NCBI GenBank assembly: GCA_030549775.1 | Contig: CM060175.1 | Span: 69,717,245 to 69,781,244, forward strand | Length of the DNA: 64,000 bases | Source: Tamarix chinensis | Lineage: Eukaryota > Streptophyta > Magnoliopsida > Caryophyllales > Tamaricaceae | Direction: 5' to 3' | In this document: in pieces, positions 11,431 through 23,600 of the stretch | Layout of the letters: each line of letters opens with the position of its first letter | Numbering within the stretch: position 1 is the first letter of the stretch | The notes under the pieces: model-generated | Database searches by the model: none | Seen by the model: the letters and a program-made list of their open reading frames with translations, nothing else | What the model was told of the DNA's origin: nothing | Translations under genes and position numbers: made by a program

Positions 11431-11720
11431 GCCACCATTAAAACATCAAATTAGTCATAATGCTAGATATAGGGAGTGCTTAGGGTTTTTTTTAACATAA
11501 AGAAAGAAAAAAGGGGGAAATATTATTTTAATAAAAGATGTGAATGTTTAAGCAACCAATGAAAAATATTATTCAATTTTTTTTACGTAGAAAAAGTATT
11601 ATTAATTTTTAGATCGAAGAGGTTAGATTGTATATTTGATTATAACACACATACACATAAAAAATATCCAATGAGAACTAATTCTATTAGTGAAAATTGA
11701 GAACTAGCACTCCTAGTAAA
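11431..11720. other. AT-rich non-coding DNA
   Basis: Nothing recognised. The short segment GAGAACTA occurs twice near 11672-11705. Confidence 0.5.
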
Positions 11721-12560
11721 CAATGGTATTTTTGTAAATATTAAATCTTCTTATTTCAAGTTGGGAACCTACCCACAATAGGTAGTGGAAACTACTCGTA
11801 ATAGGTAGTGTATACTACTTTAAGCATTTTCAAAAACTATAGTATTTAAGCACTAGAAATAAAAAATAATGTTATTTTTTAAATATTAGATATTTACATT
11901 TCAAATTAGGAAACTATCCGCAATTAGTGATAGAAGTACCTCCAGTACGTGGAGGAAATTACTATAAACCACTCAAAAAATAATAGTATTTTAATTTTAG
12001 GAGAAAAAAGGTGGCGATATTTTTATAAATATTAAATATTTATGTTTCAATTAAAAAACTACCCAAGGTAAGTGGCATAAATTATCCGTGGTATAGGGAT
12101 GATAATTAACCCCGTAGGTTCGAGGCCCTATATGAGATTTTTCTTTCTAGTTTGAAGGGAAATTTTAGGGAATGGGTTTGACTTTGAAAATTCTTAGTAG
12201 GAATTTTTTCGAGGACGGGACTGGGTTTGGGGTCCTCATCTCCAAACCCGTACCGAATATTTTTTATATAATTATATATATATATTTCATGGAATATGAA
12301 TTAAAAGTATTTTATAAATAAAAAAATAGGATCGGATATTGGAGATATGTCAAATTTCAAAGTTAGAGAATAAATCGATGATAGATTGGGGATTAGGTCA
12401 GGGATTTTCTAATAAAAAAAATATCAAATATCAGGATGAATTCGAGGATTATTTTATTTAATAAATTTGGGTATAAAATTAAAATATACATCTCCAACTC
12501 ATTCTATTGTTATTCCTACCACAGTATGTGATAAAAACTTTTGTAAATAACTCAAAAAAT
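11721..12560. repeat. Degenerate tandem repeat, about 146-bp period, three units
   Basis: Units begin near 11721, 11868 and 12014. Each holds a T-rich stretch ending AAATATTA, a segment like ACTACCCAC or ACTATCCGC, a GTAGTG- or AGTGGCAT-like part, and ends CTCAAAAA or TTCAAAAA. The third unit is split by the MITE at 12094-12518; without the MITE its length agrees with the other two. Confidence 0.65.
12094..12518. mobile_element. hAT-like MITE inserted in the third tandem unit
   Basis: The ends are inverted copies (TAGGGATGATAA at the left; the complement of the right end reads TAGGAATAACAA). The interior has GGGTTTGGGG- and CCAAACCCGT-like blocks, typical of the large plant MITE group whose ends read TAGGGATGGCAA. 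The flanks CCGTGGTA (12086-12093) and CCACAGTA (12519-12526) agree at 5 of 8 bases, fitting an old 8-bp hAT target duplication. Excising the element plus one flank restores the tandem unit. There is no coding capacity. Confidence 0.65.
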
Positions 12561-12860
12561 TAAACTAATTCTTAATTCTTACCATAAATGATGATTCTTA
12601 TTAGATATGCCTCATATATGTTGTAAATTTAATGTACAAGGTAATCCTATTAATAAATAAAAAACATCACATAATTAGTTAACTAAAGTAATGTTCTTAT
12701 ATGTCATTTTACTTATTCAAATTACGAATGATATAAGCTAGTTTTACCAAATAATTTTAAATAAACTACTAATGATATCAATTAATTACATTAACTAATA
12801 ATATACGCTATTGATTAATTGCTGATACAATTTGCTATAAGTTATTGCCAAATAAGATCC

Positions 12861-12892
<32 letters not shown>

Positions 12893-12900
12893 AATAAAGA
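12561..12900. other. AT-rich DNA ending in an (AAT)n/(AAAT)n microsatellite
   Basis: No gene. At 12861-12898 about eight AAT units grade into AAAT units, directly before the GC-richer island. Confidence 0.7.
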
Positions 12901-13210
12901 ATTCGGACAAGCAAACGAGTACTCGATGCGATTGTGCGTCTTCCAGTCTTTCATACGATGGAAAGCACTTTGGAGTTTGGACTTACGGGGATCAGAGTCA
13001 CAGGTATCTGATGATATACGTGCCACGCATGCGTAGGTTGAATCAGGCTTACCGTCACCGATAAGGTTGATATGAAATAATTTATATTGATATAGGGAGG
13101 CTTTGGAATTTTGAATATGCATGGGAGCCAGCGAACTGCGACGTACCTATATTTGGATGTAGCACGTCTCTGTACAATTTGGTTGTCAGTCACGTGTCGC
13201 TTTTTCTAGA
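12901..13210 (-). promoter_or_regulatory. GC-richer island with a G-box, possible captured promoter or leader
   Basis: About 310 bp of complex, non-repetitive sequence stand out from the AT-rich surroundings. Read on the minus strand there is a G-box (ACACGTGAC, near 13189-13197) and, about 95 bp further on, a TATA-like segment (CAATATAAAT, near 13080). No coding sequence follows: the island ends in the microsatellite at 12.86-12.90 kb. The two overlapping frames here (80 and 95 residues) have no recognisable domain. A promoter or leader of a host gene, captured or left behind, is one reading; a piece of an unrecognised repeat is another. Confidence 0.3.
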
Positions 13211-13858
13211 CTTGTAGTAGAGATAAAAAAAAATGCGGAACAAACGTTTTTAAAATTTTAATTAAGAAAAAAATTATAATTTTTTTTAGATAAAGAGGTT
13301 CCGACAGTTATGTCACTGGATATTACCGAAATTCAATAAAAAAAATGTATTATTGTATTTTATACTATGTAACTTACATGAATAATACAATCTATCTATT
13401 ATACATGAATTATCTATTATTTTAAAAATTAAAACACCTTACCTATTAATCTTTTCACAACATCCATACAATTAAATTAGACACAATTCAAAACAAATTA
13501 AAATCTAAACAACTAACCAAATAAATCAAAGCAAACATAGATTTTCATTATCTTTAACCTAGTTTCATCTTTTTCCACATATTCTAAATGAAGGAATTTT
13601 GTTGCTACTCAAATTTCTCCTTCCTTTGTAAGCCTCTTTCTCATCTCTTCTACATCTTGCTCTCCCCTCTTTTTGGTTGTTTATTCTTCTTCTTCTTTTC
13701 ATCATCATCATCATCTAGATTCCCGCAAAGTAAAATTGCTTCCAACGCATATAATCCAATATGAATGGAGATAATGAATATGATGATCGATGAGTAAGTG
13801 CTCTGAAACTTAAAATTGTTGGTTTCAAATAGTTAATCATTTTCTATAATTGGAACTT
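13211..13858. other. Non-coding DNA with a pyrimidine-rich stretch
   Basis: No gene. Near 13610-13715 there is a C/T-rich stretch with TTC and ATC microsatellite runs. The region ends at the left edge of the Copia-1 LTR; the exact edge is uncertain. Confidence 0.5.
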
Positions 13859-14561
13859 TGATGTAAAAGAAATAAGTATAGGGAAAATTTTAAAACTTAT
13901 TATTTGTTGTTGTGATGTGAATTGAAATTCGGTCGGACCTCGGTGCAAATTCCTTCTCAGTCGGCTCACCCCCAAAGTTGACACTTGACCTCCAATCCTA
14001 TGCACTTGTGATAAAAGGAATGCAAGTGCATATTCAATGACCAATTATTTTGTAAAGACCTAAGAGAGAGAGAGAGAGAGAGGCGTAGAAATAAATAAAA
14101 AATACAATTGCTTGATTTTACTCTAGATCTGAAATGAAATGCTACGAAACTAGTTAAAATTTTTTTAAAAAAAATCATAGAAGAGTAGAACGTCTTCCAC
14201 TCCTTACACGGAGGAAGAATTGGATGAAATTTTCAAACAACGCACTAAAATTGCAATAGAAGAAACCTGAGCAAAAGATTTAAAACAACAAAACTAAAAG
14301 TTTAGTTTGTATGAAGCTTTGACCCACTCATGCCCAGCCTAGCCCGGATCGGACAAGCGGGTGACAACATGTGCACGTGCGTGATATATAGTCTAACCTA
14401 TTAGCCGTATAAAACAACCCAAGTTTTTAGCTCAAATATCCCAATGGGTGAGGGGATATAAAAACTAGTTAAAAATAATGCTACTCACTGATGTGGGACA
14501 CCAAAAACTCTACAAACAATAGTTGTAACAAAGGACTTGTTGTTCTGTCATTGCCCTAACA
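13859..14561 (-). repeat. 3' LTR of Copia-1
   Basis: It aligns through its whole length with 19116-19838. Shared landmarks include the segment with GTGATAAAAGG or ATGATAAGAG, the GAGAGA or AGAGATAGAGG part, the AGAGT-GGAAC segment, the CCCAGCC block and the end TGTCATTGCCC.AACA. It holds a (GA)n run near 14063-14082. Confidence 0.85.
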
Positions 14562-14577
14562 ATCCCCCACTGATTGC
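14562..14577 (-). other. Polypurine tract of Copia-1
   Basis: On the minus strand the sequence GCAATCAGTGGGGGAT ends exactly where the 3' LTR begins (TGTTAGGG). This is the expected priming site for plus-strand DNA synthesis. Confidence 0.8.
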
Positions 14578-15289
14578 AAATTGAAAGAAAAAAATCACAA
14601 AAGATCAGGGAAAAAAAGGAATAACACTTAAGTATCAATGTCATGAGGATTGAATTAATATGTAGTGAAGTGAGGTAATAATCATATCTAAGAAGTGAAC
14701 GAATCTTAAATTACGTACCTAGGCTTCGATTGAGATTCCCACAACACATGACTTGCCTTAAAAATCTATAATTTTTGTGATAATAGCACTAGCGCTTTTA
14801 GTGGCCATATGCTCATTTTGGGTACTGATGAGTGCTATAGAAAGATAGTTTAATTCTTTCATAAAAGGCATTCCACCTTCACACTCACCTAGGTAAATGT
14901 ATCAAGTGCATCTCACAAACACTACCATACAAGGCTATAGATTCATTAAGAACATAAATATGCTCAACCTAGCAAATTTCAAGTAGTGGGTTCATTAAAT
15001 CTGTCTTAGTAGGACCACCTAAGTATAGGGATATAAACTCATTAAGAAACTAAGCTCAACCTAAAATCAAATCACTGCTACATGTCATAGGGATGGAATT
15101 ATAGTGCAATAAAGTAATCATATGGATTCATTTGATCACGAATGTTATCCATCATGCTTTATTCAACTTAAGGCCTAAGCCCCATCTCCCTTGATGATTC
15201 GAGGATAACTCTAATCGTTAGACCCTTTTGTAAAAGGATATGCTAGATTTTTTTTCTTATCTGATAAACTCTAAGGAGGCAACAATGTT

Positions 15290-18200
15290 CCTCAACATTT
15301 CCCTTACATAATTGTGTATTTTATACACATTATTTTTAGCAACACAAGTAGTTGCTTGTGAAACTGGCATATTTGGTACACCGACCAAAACCATCTGGCC
15401 TCTTGACTAGCTAACTCAGGGGCAATAAACTCAGACTCCATCGTACACTGAGTAATAAAATTTCTCGAGAAGTGTGTGAGTGAGGACAAAGTGCGGCCAA
15501 CCAATCAATCCTAAAGCACTCCAAGGTAGCCTCCGCGTGGTCATATCGACTTGGGGTGTTACAACAACTCCTCCCAACATAAAAATATATCAACCAGTGA
15601 AACTGACCTCATCATTATTAGAAGCCTTATTAGCATCAGTAAATCCTTCTAACACAACAAAAACTTTACAAAAATGCAAATATAAATTATTAGCACTTTT
15701 AAGGTATCTAAGCACACGATGAAGTGCAATTCAGTGATCTCTATGTGGATTGTGAGCATAACTACTTAGTCGGCTCACAACATATTCTATGTTACGTCTA
15801 ATGTAGTTCATGAGGAACATTGTGCTGCCTATGATTTTATCATATTCTTTTTGTGCAACACTAGAACCTTAGTTATTTTTTAAATGAATGCTAGGATCAT
15901 AGGTAGTTTTCATAAGCAATTTATAATGACAATTATACTTTTCTAACATCTTATCAATGTAGTTTGATTGACTCAAGGAAAATCCATTATCATTTTTTCT
16001 CATTTTAATACCAAGAATTACACTGGCCTACCCTAGATCTTTCATATCAAAGTGAGAAGATAAAAATGATTTGGTCTCATCTACCATAGTCACATTAGTA
16101 CTAAGAATCAACATGTCATTAACATATAAACATATAACCACACAATCACTTCCAAACATCTTGGAGTAAATACAATAATAAAATCCATTTACCATATAAC
16201 CATTACTCACTAAAGTTTGGTCAAAATTTTTTTACCATTGTTTTGGAGCTTATTTAAGGTTATGCAATAAATTTATCAATCTACTCACTTTATTCTATTA
16301 ACTTTTAACTACACAGCCCTTGGTCTGCTCCACATAAATTTATTCTTTAAGGTTAGCATTCAAAAATACATTTTTAACATCCATTTGATGGACTATAAGT
16401 CCATTAATAGTAGCCAAGGTGAATAAAGAATGAATGGTGGCAATTTTAGTTACAAGAGAATAAATATAAAAAAAAGGCAATTTATTTCTTGTGTTTATAG
16501 TCTACAACTACCAAACAAACTTTAAAATGGTTAATGGTTTCAGCAGTTTTCAATTTATTTCTATTGTCATCTACATCTAACCGGTTTACTACATCTAGGC
16601 ATATCAATTAAATATCATATGTGATTATAAATTATGGAATCTAACTCGTTTTTAATTGCTCCTTTCTAGAAACTAGCATCAACAAAAGTTACTACTTCAC
16701 TATATGATTTAGGATTTTCTTTAACAAAAAAGGCAGACATAAAGTCATCATTAATCCTATCTTTATCATCATTCTCACTAAGAAAATCAGTCACAAAATT
16801 AGGTGCAAAACTAGTTTCTATCCTACGTCTTTTACTTCTCGTGAGTTAAATGACAACATCATCATTTACAGCAACACAAGAAGAAATTAAATTCAAAGGT
16901 ATAGGAAAAGCATTAGAAAAATTAGTTATATCACATGATTCTTTTTTCAAGAGAAACATGCTTTTAAAGAACTCCGCATTCCTCATTTCACGAATATAAT
17001 GATCACATATGCATAAGAATCTATAGGCAACACTATTTTAAGCATAACTATTAAATACATAATCAAATGTTTTAGTTCCCATGTTAGTCCTTCTAAAATC
17101 AAGCAAGCCAACCTTACTAATAATTTTTATGTTAGGTGCAAAACATTTTCATAGATTGTAGGGTATCTTAGCTAGTCTTTTATGAGGAATACGGTTCAAA
17201 ATATAGCAAGCATGAAAAATAGATTTCCCTATATATGGTCAGACATACCATCACTCAAAAGTATAGCATTCATCATTTATTTTAAAGTCCTATTTTTTGC
17301 TTTCAGCTACGACATTTTGTTAAGAGGTATAAGGGGAATTGGTTTTCTATATAATACTATAGCTATCACCAAATTCCTTTAGGAATCTATTTCCATATTC
17401 ATGCTTTGTATCTTACAATATAACTTATTATCAACTTTTACTTTATATTTTAAGAATATATTTTCAATCTCATCCTTAGACCTAAGGAGTTAAACTTTGA
17501 TATATCTTAAATAATCATCAATAAAATCACGTAATACTATTTATCACCTCTACTTACAATGTTCTTAAAATCCACTACATTCGTATGGACTAATTCAAGT
17601 AGCTCATTTGCTTTGTTAGTGATATGTTTAAAAGGCTTTCTAGTAAACTTAGCTTCCACACAAATAATACACTTCTCATAATTATTTGTGTACGTTACCT
17701 TAATTAATTTCAAACTTTTAAGTTTGCTTAAGGAAATTATATTCACATTCCCTAGCCTACCATGTCAAATATTAATAGATTCATATAAATAATCAGAACT
17801 AGCATAATACATTTCATTTAAATCAAAAGGAATGGTGTTTAGTACAAACAAACCATTATCTAATTGCCCCTTACCCACAATACCCCATTTATTGTTATTA
17901 CTTCCTCATCAACTCTAAAAACAAGTTTCATACCAGCTCTAATCAATAGGTTATGAGAAACCAAGTTCCTACACATGGAATGTACGAGGTAAAAAAATAC
18001 TCAAGGATAGTTTATTTCTAAAATAAATTTTTAGTATAACCTTTCCCTTGCCAAGAACTCAGTTGTGGCTTGGTTACCCATGTAGACTAGCTCACTCGGA
18101 TTAACATCCTCAAACTGGCTAAACATCTCTCTAAGAGCACACAGATTTTTTGAAGTGCTTGTGTCTTGAATCCAATCTGCTTTGTTGTTCACTATGTTGA

Positions 18201-18370
18201 CTTCAACCATAGTAGCAATCACTTCTTTAGTCTCATCAACATTAAACTAAGGAGCTAGAGGCGTAGGAACTTATTGAGTTTGACTTCCTTGACCCTGCCT
18301 CTTGTAAGACTAGCAAGCCTTATGACATGTCTTCCCACATACATAGTAAGTCACTTTCTTTCTTTTTTTT
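15290..18370 (-). pseudogene. Copia-1 gag-pol remnants
   Basis: Going 5' to 3' on the minus strand (right to left): a zinc-knuckle remnant with YVCGKTCHKAC near 18310-18350; a protease region near 18045-18180 (WIQDTSTS in place of the usual WxxDSGAS, so the catalytic Asp-Ser/Thr-Gly is lost); the pre-integrase finger and integrase start near 17540-17746 (CIICVEAKF, then HTNVVDFK where the family has HsDvcDfK, so the first catalytic Asp is Asn); RT near 16030-16210 with the box LYVNDMLI instead of YVDD; and RNase H near 15300-15620 with ESEFIAPELASQEARW. Stops and frame changes separate the pieces. The RNase H part is further interrupted by about 90 bp of unrelated, GC-richer sequence. The product cannot be functional. 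Confidence 0.8.
15468..15560. other. GC-richer insert inside the Copia-1 RNase H region
   Basis: On the minus strand the RNase H text runs up to FMLGGVVVT and resumes at TQCTMESEF. The expected short SWKSKKQ-like link between them is replaced by about 90 bp of sequence unlike the element and richer in G+C (it contains CCTCCGCGTGG and GTGCGGCC). It may be filler DNA from a break repair. Its source is unknown. Confidence 0.45.
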
Positions 18371-19115
18371 GAATCTTAACCCCCTTTTAAAGTTGGGTTG
18401 ATTCTTTTATTGTCTTATATTCCAAGGTATCTCTCCCTTTCTTTTGAACATGTCTTTATCAGCACTAGACACAAGCAAGTTAGCATCAGCAGAATCAATA
18501 ACATAAAAACATGTTTATCTTTTAACTAACTGGCCTCTTCAATCTTCATATAGCTAATCAACTTTGGTGTTATAATACACTACCTTAGATTTTCAGCGTT
18601 GGGACTTAATAAGCCCTAAAAAAATTTCACTGAATTTGTGGTAAAATGGCACCCAACAAATCCTAACAATAATTAAAATCAATACCCAGCAACAATATGT
18701 AACCAAGCCCAATTAACACTCCTATACTCAACCACAATAGTTTATCCCAAAAGAAATATAATAGGCAACAAAACATAATAACACTAATCGGTAATATCCA
18801 AACAATAGCACTGTCAATTCACTAGATTCGAACTTAATCACAAACTCACTAATTTGAAGAGCTAACCCTAAAAAATCAAAATAATAAGCCCAACCGACCA
18901 AAAAAATTAAAATACACCAATTAAGTTTGAGACAAATAAATTGAGATTTGATGATAAGGAATGGACCACAACCTCAAATTCAGAATCTAAAAAGTTGGAG
19001 TAGTAAGTACAATTCATAGCAACAAAAAATAATTTCCCAACGATAGAAAAATATGTGTACCAAATATGCTATGTATATCACTAAATTTCACTTCAAATTT
19101 TTAGAAATCTATATA
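18371..19115 (-). other. Copia-1 5' internal region, no readable gag
   Basis: Only the zinc-knuckle end of gag is recognisable to the left of this stretch. Here the sequence is AT-rich and full of stops in all frames, and no tRNA-iMet primer-binding site is visible beside the LTR. A deletion or replacement of early gag is likely. Confidence 0.5.
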
Positions 19116-19838
19116 TGAATACGCAAAAATAAAACCTTAAATATAGAGAAAAATTAAAAACTTATTGTTTGATGTTGTGTAGTGAAAGACTTCATTGCCT
19201 TGAAGTGAAATTTTGTTGGACTTTAGTGCAAAGCCCTTCTCACCTGTTCATCCTTAATGTTAACTCAACGCCTCCAATATCATGCACTAATGATAAGAGT
19301 ATTAGAACTTTATATTCAATGCTTAGTTATTTTGTAAATATAAAAGAGATAGAGGCTTAGAAATGAAAAAAAAATACAAGTGCTTGGTTTTACTTTATAT
19401 TTGAAACGAATTGCTACAGAACCATTTAAAATTGAAAAAAATCATGCAAGAGTGGAACATCTTCCATTTCTCACATGATGGAAGAACCAAATGAAACATT
19501 CAAACAATGTGCCAAAATCATAACTGAAGAATACTGAGTAAAAGGTTTAAAATAGTTTAAAATTTCAACAAAAAAAGGTCAGGTCTATCCGGAGCTATAA
19601 CCCACCCACACCCAGCCCATTCTAAATCGGATGGGTGGGTGATGGCATGCACGCATGTGTAGTATATAGTCTATCCAATTATCCATACAAAACAACCAAA
19701 ATTTTCAACTCATATATGCTGATGGGTGGGGGATTAAAAAATTGGTTAAAAATAATGTTTCCCACCAATGTGGGATACCAAAAATTCAGCAAATAGCAGT
19801 TGTAAGAAAGGACTTGCTATTTTGTCATTGCCCCAACA
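19116..19838 (-). repeat. 5' LTR of Copia-1
   Basis: It aligns with 13859-14561, with many substitutions and small indels. Its outer end on the minus strand is TGTTGGGGCAATGAC. The inner end near 19116 is set by where similarity to the other LTR stops. Confidence 0.85.
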
Positions 19839-21029
19839 ATTGTATACATAAATTTGATTTTTGTAGGTGTAATGAATTTTGGGTAGTATGAGTGTCTTTT
19901 GAGTCCTTTCAATTTCATTAAACTATTCTAATTAGTAGTGTATGTACTTATTCAAAAAACTATTTCAATGAGTTTGTATGTTCTTAGTGGTGGTATCAAA
20001 AATGGGACTCTAGGTCTAGAGACAACTTGGCTAGTAACATTAGTTTCCCTTATTAAATAACTTAATTTAGATGTTTAGGAGGTAAATTGTACCTGTTTCA
20101 TCACACTATATGCTAGATAACACCAAGACCCCAAGATTGGGAAATTTTGATATGAAGAGTAGATAATAAAGAAGGAGCGGAAAGCAAGAAGAGTAAGAGG
20201 CAAAAGAAAAAAAAACTAAGTAGTGAAGGTTGTGGAAGATGAAGATGAAGTAGCTAGGTTGAAGATGACGGAGGGTGGGCTTGATCTTTTCTTTTTATTA
20301 GTTACGAGAGTAGCAACTATCAATTAGTTGGTTTTGTCCTCTTATTTGGTTTTTTTAAAATGAAGTTTGATTTATTTTCCTTTAGATTTAAATTTGTTTT
20401 GAGTTATATTTGGTTTAATAACATGCTTTGTTGGGGCATTTTACTCTTTAAATTAATGATATATGATATATTAGTCCATATAAAATATACACATATGTTT
20501 ATAGGTTGTATTAACATATTATATTATGTAGGATAAAATATGAAAATAATTTTTTTTATTGAACTCTTCTAAGCTCCAATGACATATCAGCCAAAACTTT
20601 CTTATTTGGAATAAAACTATAACACTTCTTTCTTAATTGAAAATTCAAAAATTATTGTTCATCAATTGAAGCAAACCCCAAAATTTTATTCCATAACTAA
20701 TAAGTTTCTCATTTTTAGTATTGTCAACCTTTGGTCATGCCCATTTGGATAAATATGAATTGAGATAAATAATTTGATTATGTTCATAAATATATTTAAT
20801 AAACTTCATTCGAATAAAAAATGTTAAAGTCTTGTTTGTTTTTACATATGAAATATAATCTGATATAAAACAATAATGTGTTTACAGTAATTAGACACAT
20901 TTTATTTATGTCCAAAGTAGTAATAATGTTTGACAATGCATCTAATCTAAAATAAAATTATGTATATTGACAATTTTGGACATTCTTTATTTTAATAAAA
21001 TATATTCTTATAATATTTTTTATTTGTAT
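19839..21029. other. AT-rich non-coding DNA
   Basis: No gene or clear element. A short purine-rich patch (20160-20290, with GAAGATGAAG repeats) is the only local feature. Confidence 0.55.
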
Positions 21030-21835
21030 ACAAATTTAATTTTAATAAGGTATATTCATTATTAATTATTTATAATTATTAAAGTATTAATAATAAATAA
21101 TCATAATTAATAATAATTAATAATTAATATTAACAGTAATAATAAGAATAATTCATAATTAATAATTATATCACTAATTAATAACTAATAATAATAATAA
21201 TAATCATAATCAATATTAATAATCATAATAATAACAAACATTGTTAATAATATTAATAACTAATAACTATTAATTAATAATAATTAATAATAACAATACT
21301 TATTAATTATTGTTAATATTAATAATTAATAATATTAACAATTTATAATGAATAATTAATCATTATTAATATTAATCATTAATAATGATAGTTAATCATT
21401 AATAATCATAATAATTAATATTATTAATGACTAATTAATAATTTTATTTATTAAAAATTGTAAAAAACACTCTCTCCATATCATAAAGAAAATCATTCTA
21501 TCATTACATTTTGTATAAAAAAGAAAGTCATTTGATAAATGTTAAAGCCTACTTTCCCATTTTACCTTCACTTTTTTTAATTATATATGCATTAAATGCT
21601 TTGTCATTTTCCAATGAAGTGTGTAAATGTAATTTTAAGAGTATTTGTATTACTTTCTTAAAAAGTATGTAAATCGACAAAATGACTTATTTTCTGATAT
21701 GGAGGGAGTAGTTGATATTAATAATTAATAATAATAAACATCAATACTAATTAATAAATAATATTTATCTTATTATTAGTAATTAATAATATTAAGTTTA
21801 ATATTAATAAAATTAAATAATAATGATTTATTAAT
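21030..21835. repeat. AT-only low-complexity tract of TTA/TAA units, split by a MITE
   Basis: From 21030 to 21468 and again from 21711 to 21835 the sequence is almost only A and T, in irregular TAATAATTAATAT-type repeats with both orientations mixed. The Stowaway-like MITE at 21469-21710 separates the halves. Confidence 0.85.
21469..21710. mobile_element. Stowaway-like MITE
   Basis: The left end reads ACTCTCTCCATATCA and the complement of the right end reads ACTCCCTCCATATCA, followed in both by AAA-rich sequence with a shared GTCATT or ATCATT segment. The CTCCCTCC-type end and length of about 240 bp are typical of Tc1/mariner-derived Stowaway MITEs. The expected TA duplication is seen at the right (TA) and as CA at the left, one change away. 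Confidence 0.75.
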
Positions 21836-22150
21836 CTTGGTGGTGGTTATTATAATTAATAAAGGTATAAGGGTAATAATGTATCATCATGTAAGTATTT
21901 AATAAAAAGTAGTGGGGATTACTCATGAATAAATATTTTGGTATATAATATAGATAATGAGATTTTGAAAATAATATGTTAACTAGATGAATTGAAATCC
22001 ATCTAAAGTAATAATATAGATAATGAGGGGGTAAACAAACACACTAAATATTTGACACAAGTTATCTCTTTTTTATTAATCTTATTTTTTAAGTTAATCT
22101 AAATGAACGATAAAACTTAAATGATATAATCTTCATTTACCCTAATCTAA
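21836..22150. other. AT-rich non-coding DNA
   Basis: Nothing recognised. Confidence 0.5.
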
Positions 22151-22890
22151 ACCATACTTGTTAAACATCTGATCTGGATCTTTTGATTCTATAATTCTAC
22201 GATCCAAAATTCACTAAACAATTCACGATCATAATTAGAATATCAAAATAGTAGAATCATGGTAGGATATTATAATCGTATGTAGGATTAGTACACTTGC
22301 ACATACAAACTATAATTTTTTTATCTGCTTACCTTAAATTCTATTGTTACTCTTATTCCTATTATATTTCTTTCGTAACTCTAAACCTTAATGATATTAT
22401 TTTTTATTTTTTATATATTATGGATCAACCAATGTGAAGAAAGTATGGGCAAGATATTAAAAAAGTCAATTGTTGGAAAGAAAAATACTTACAAAAAAAT
22501 TCAAACTCTATATGTAGAGAAAAATAAATATATTAAATTTGTGATGTTATTTGTTAACTAATTTCTATTTAGTTTATAAATACCCTTTTAATTTTATTTT
22601 GTGGTGTTGTTAGCTTTATTGTATGGATATTCCATATAACAATGTTTTTTTATCCATGTAATTGACAATTTGTGTTGTTTGATGCTTGCTACGACATAAT
22701 TTGTGACCAAATAAGAGTTTAAGAATGAATTTTTTTAGTATTTTTAAATTTAATTATGAGATTTTGTAGGATAAAAATTTATTGTGGTCATATTTTTTAG
22801 GATTTGTAGGATAGTACGACACGATTATACGATTCAATTTTGATAACCTCTTTTGATTCTAGTTATAATTTCAATTTTAACAACCTTGAT
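22151..22890. repeat. Possible old hAT-like MITE or related relic
   Basis: Near the left end is CTTGTTAAACATCTGATC; the complement of the right end reads AAGGTTGTTAAAATTG. Inside are several ACGATTCTA- or ATCGTACGATT-like segments in both orientations. Plant MITEs with GTTGTCAAAATCG-like ends look similar. Ends and target duplication could not be fixed. Confidence 0.35.
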
Positions 22891-23420
22891 CTAAATAGAG
22901 GTAAACTAATTTTCACTTAATTTAAATTAACATAATCCAAACAATATTTTAAAATATTTACCCCAATTCACATTTATTCTCTTCATCTTAGTGAATATTT
23001 AGCATTTGCTTGGATTGGAATGAATCATGATAAATGAAATCACTCACCTCCATTCATACCATTTAAGAACATAATTAGTGATATGTAAATGGATTAATCA
23101 AGGTTAATGATTCACTCCAAAATCAACTCATTTTGTTTACAACCAACATTGGGGGTAATGCTATGAAGACTAAAACTGAAATGATTTAATTTTTTTTTAC
23201 CCCAATATATCGTCATTTAAAGGATTTAAAATGACATTCACTTAAGTTAGGTTAATATTACTCAAAGATAAGTTTAAAACACTCACTCTGATTCATCTTT
23301 ATTTCTTTTACCTAGATAAATTTTGAATGTTTACATTTACCTCAATTCATCCAAATCTAAATGAGCCATTAATATTTACCTCACCTTTTATTCACCTCTA
23401 TCTTGAGCTAGTGTGATACC
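22891..23420. repeat. Degenerate inverted-repeat sequence, MITE-like
   Basis: The segment GGAATGAATCATGA near 23020 and TAATGATTCACTCC near 23107 are inverted copies, and ATTCATCCAAATCTAAATG near 23345 matches other MITE ends in style. The region is probably a cluster of mutated MITEs; no single element can be outlined. Confidence 0.35.
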
Positions 23421-23600
23421 CACGCTAGTTCCAATGGATATAGTTTTTTAAAATGCAAGATTTACGAAATATGATTGCGAGTGTAGATAAATATTGGTAC
23501 CTATATGGTTTACTTATTAGCATGTCATCTTTTCTATTTAAGGTTTTTGTAATTATTTTATCTTTAACTAAAACTATTATAAATAAACATTATATTTTTC
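23421..23600. other. AT-rich non-coding DNA
   Basis: Nothing recognised; the open frame of 104 residues running from 23453 has no domain and overlaps the tandem array that follows. Confidence 0.5.

Larger units (their letters stand above)
13859..19838 (-). mobile_element. Copia-1: decayed Ty1/copia retrotransposon
   Basis: Two related LTRs of about 700-720 bp enclose roughly 4.5 kb with remnants of gag zinc knuckle, protease, integrase, RT and RNase H in copia order on the minus strand. The minus-strand LTR starts TGTTRGGGCAATGAC and the PPT lies just before the 3' LTR. No tRNA-iMet PBS was found next to the 5' LTR, so that junction has probably been altered. All domains carry stops and frameshifts and the two LTRs differ at many sites, so the element is old. 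A candidate 5-bp duplication (ATTGT at 13815-13819 and 19839-19843 with one base offset) would require a longer left LTR and is not secure. Confidence 0.85.

Noticed and set aside
13815..13820. ATTGT as the 5-bp duplication of Copia-1
   Set aside because: It would need the left LTR to begin at 13820, but similarity to the other LTR is clear only from about 13859. In AT-rich DNA such a 5-mer is easily found by chance.
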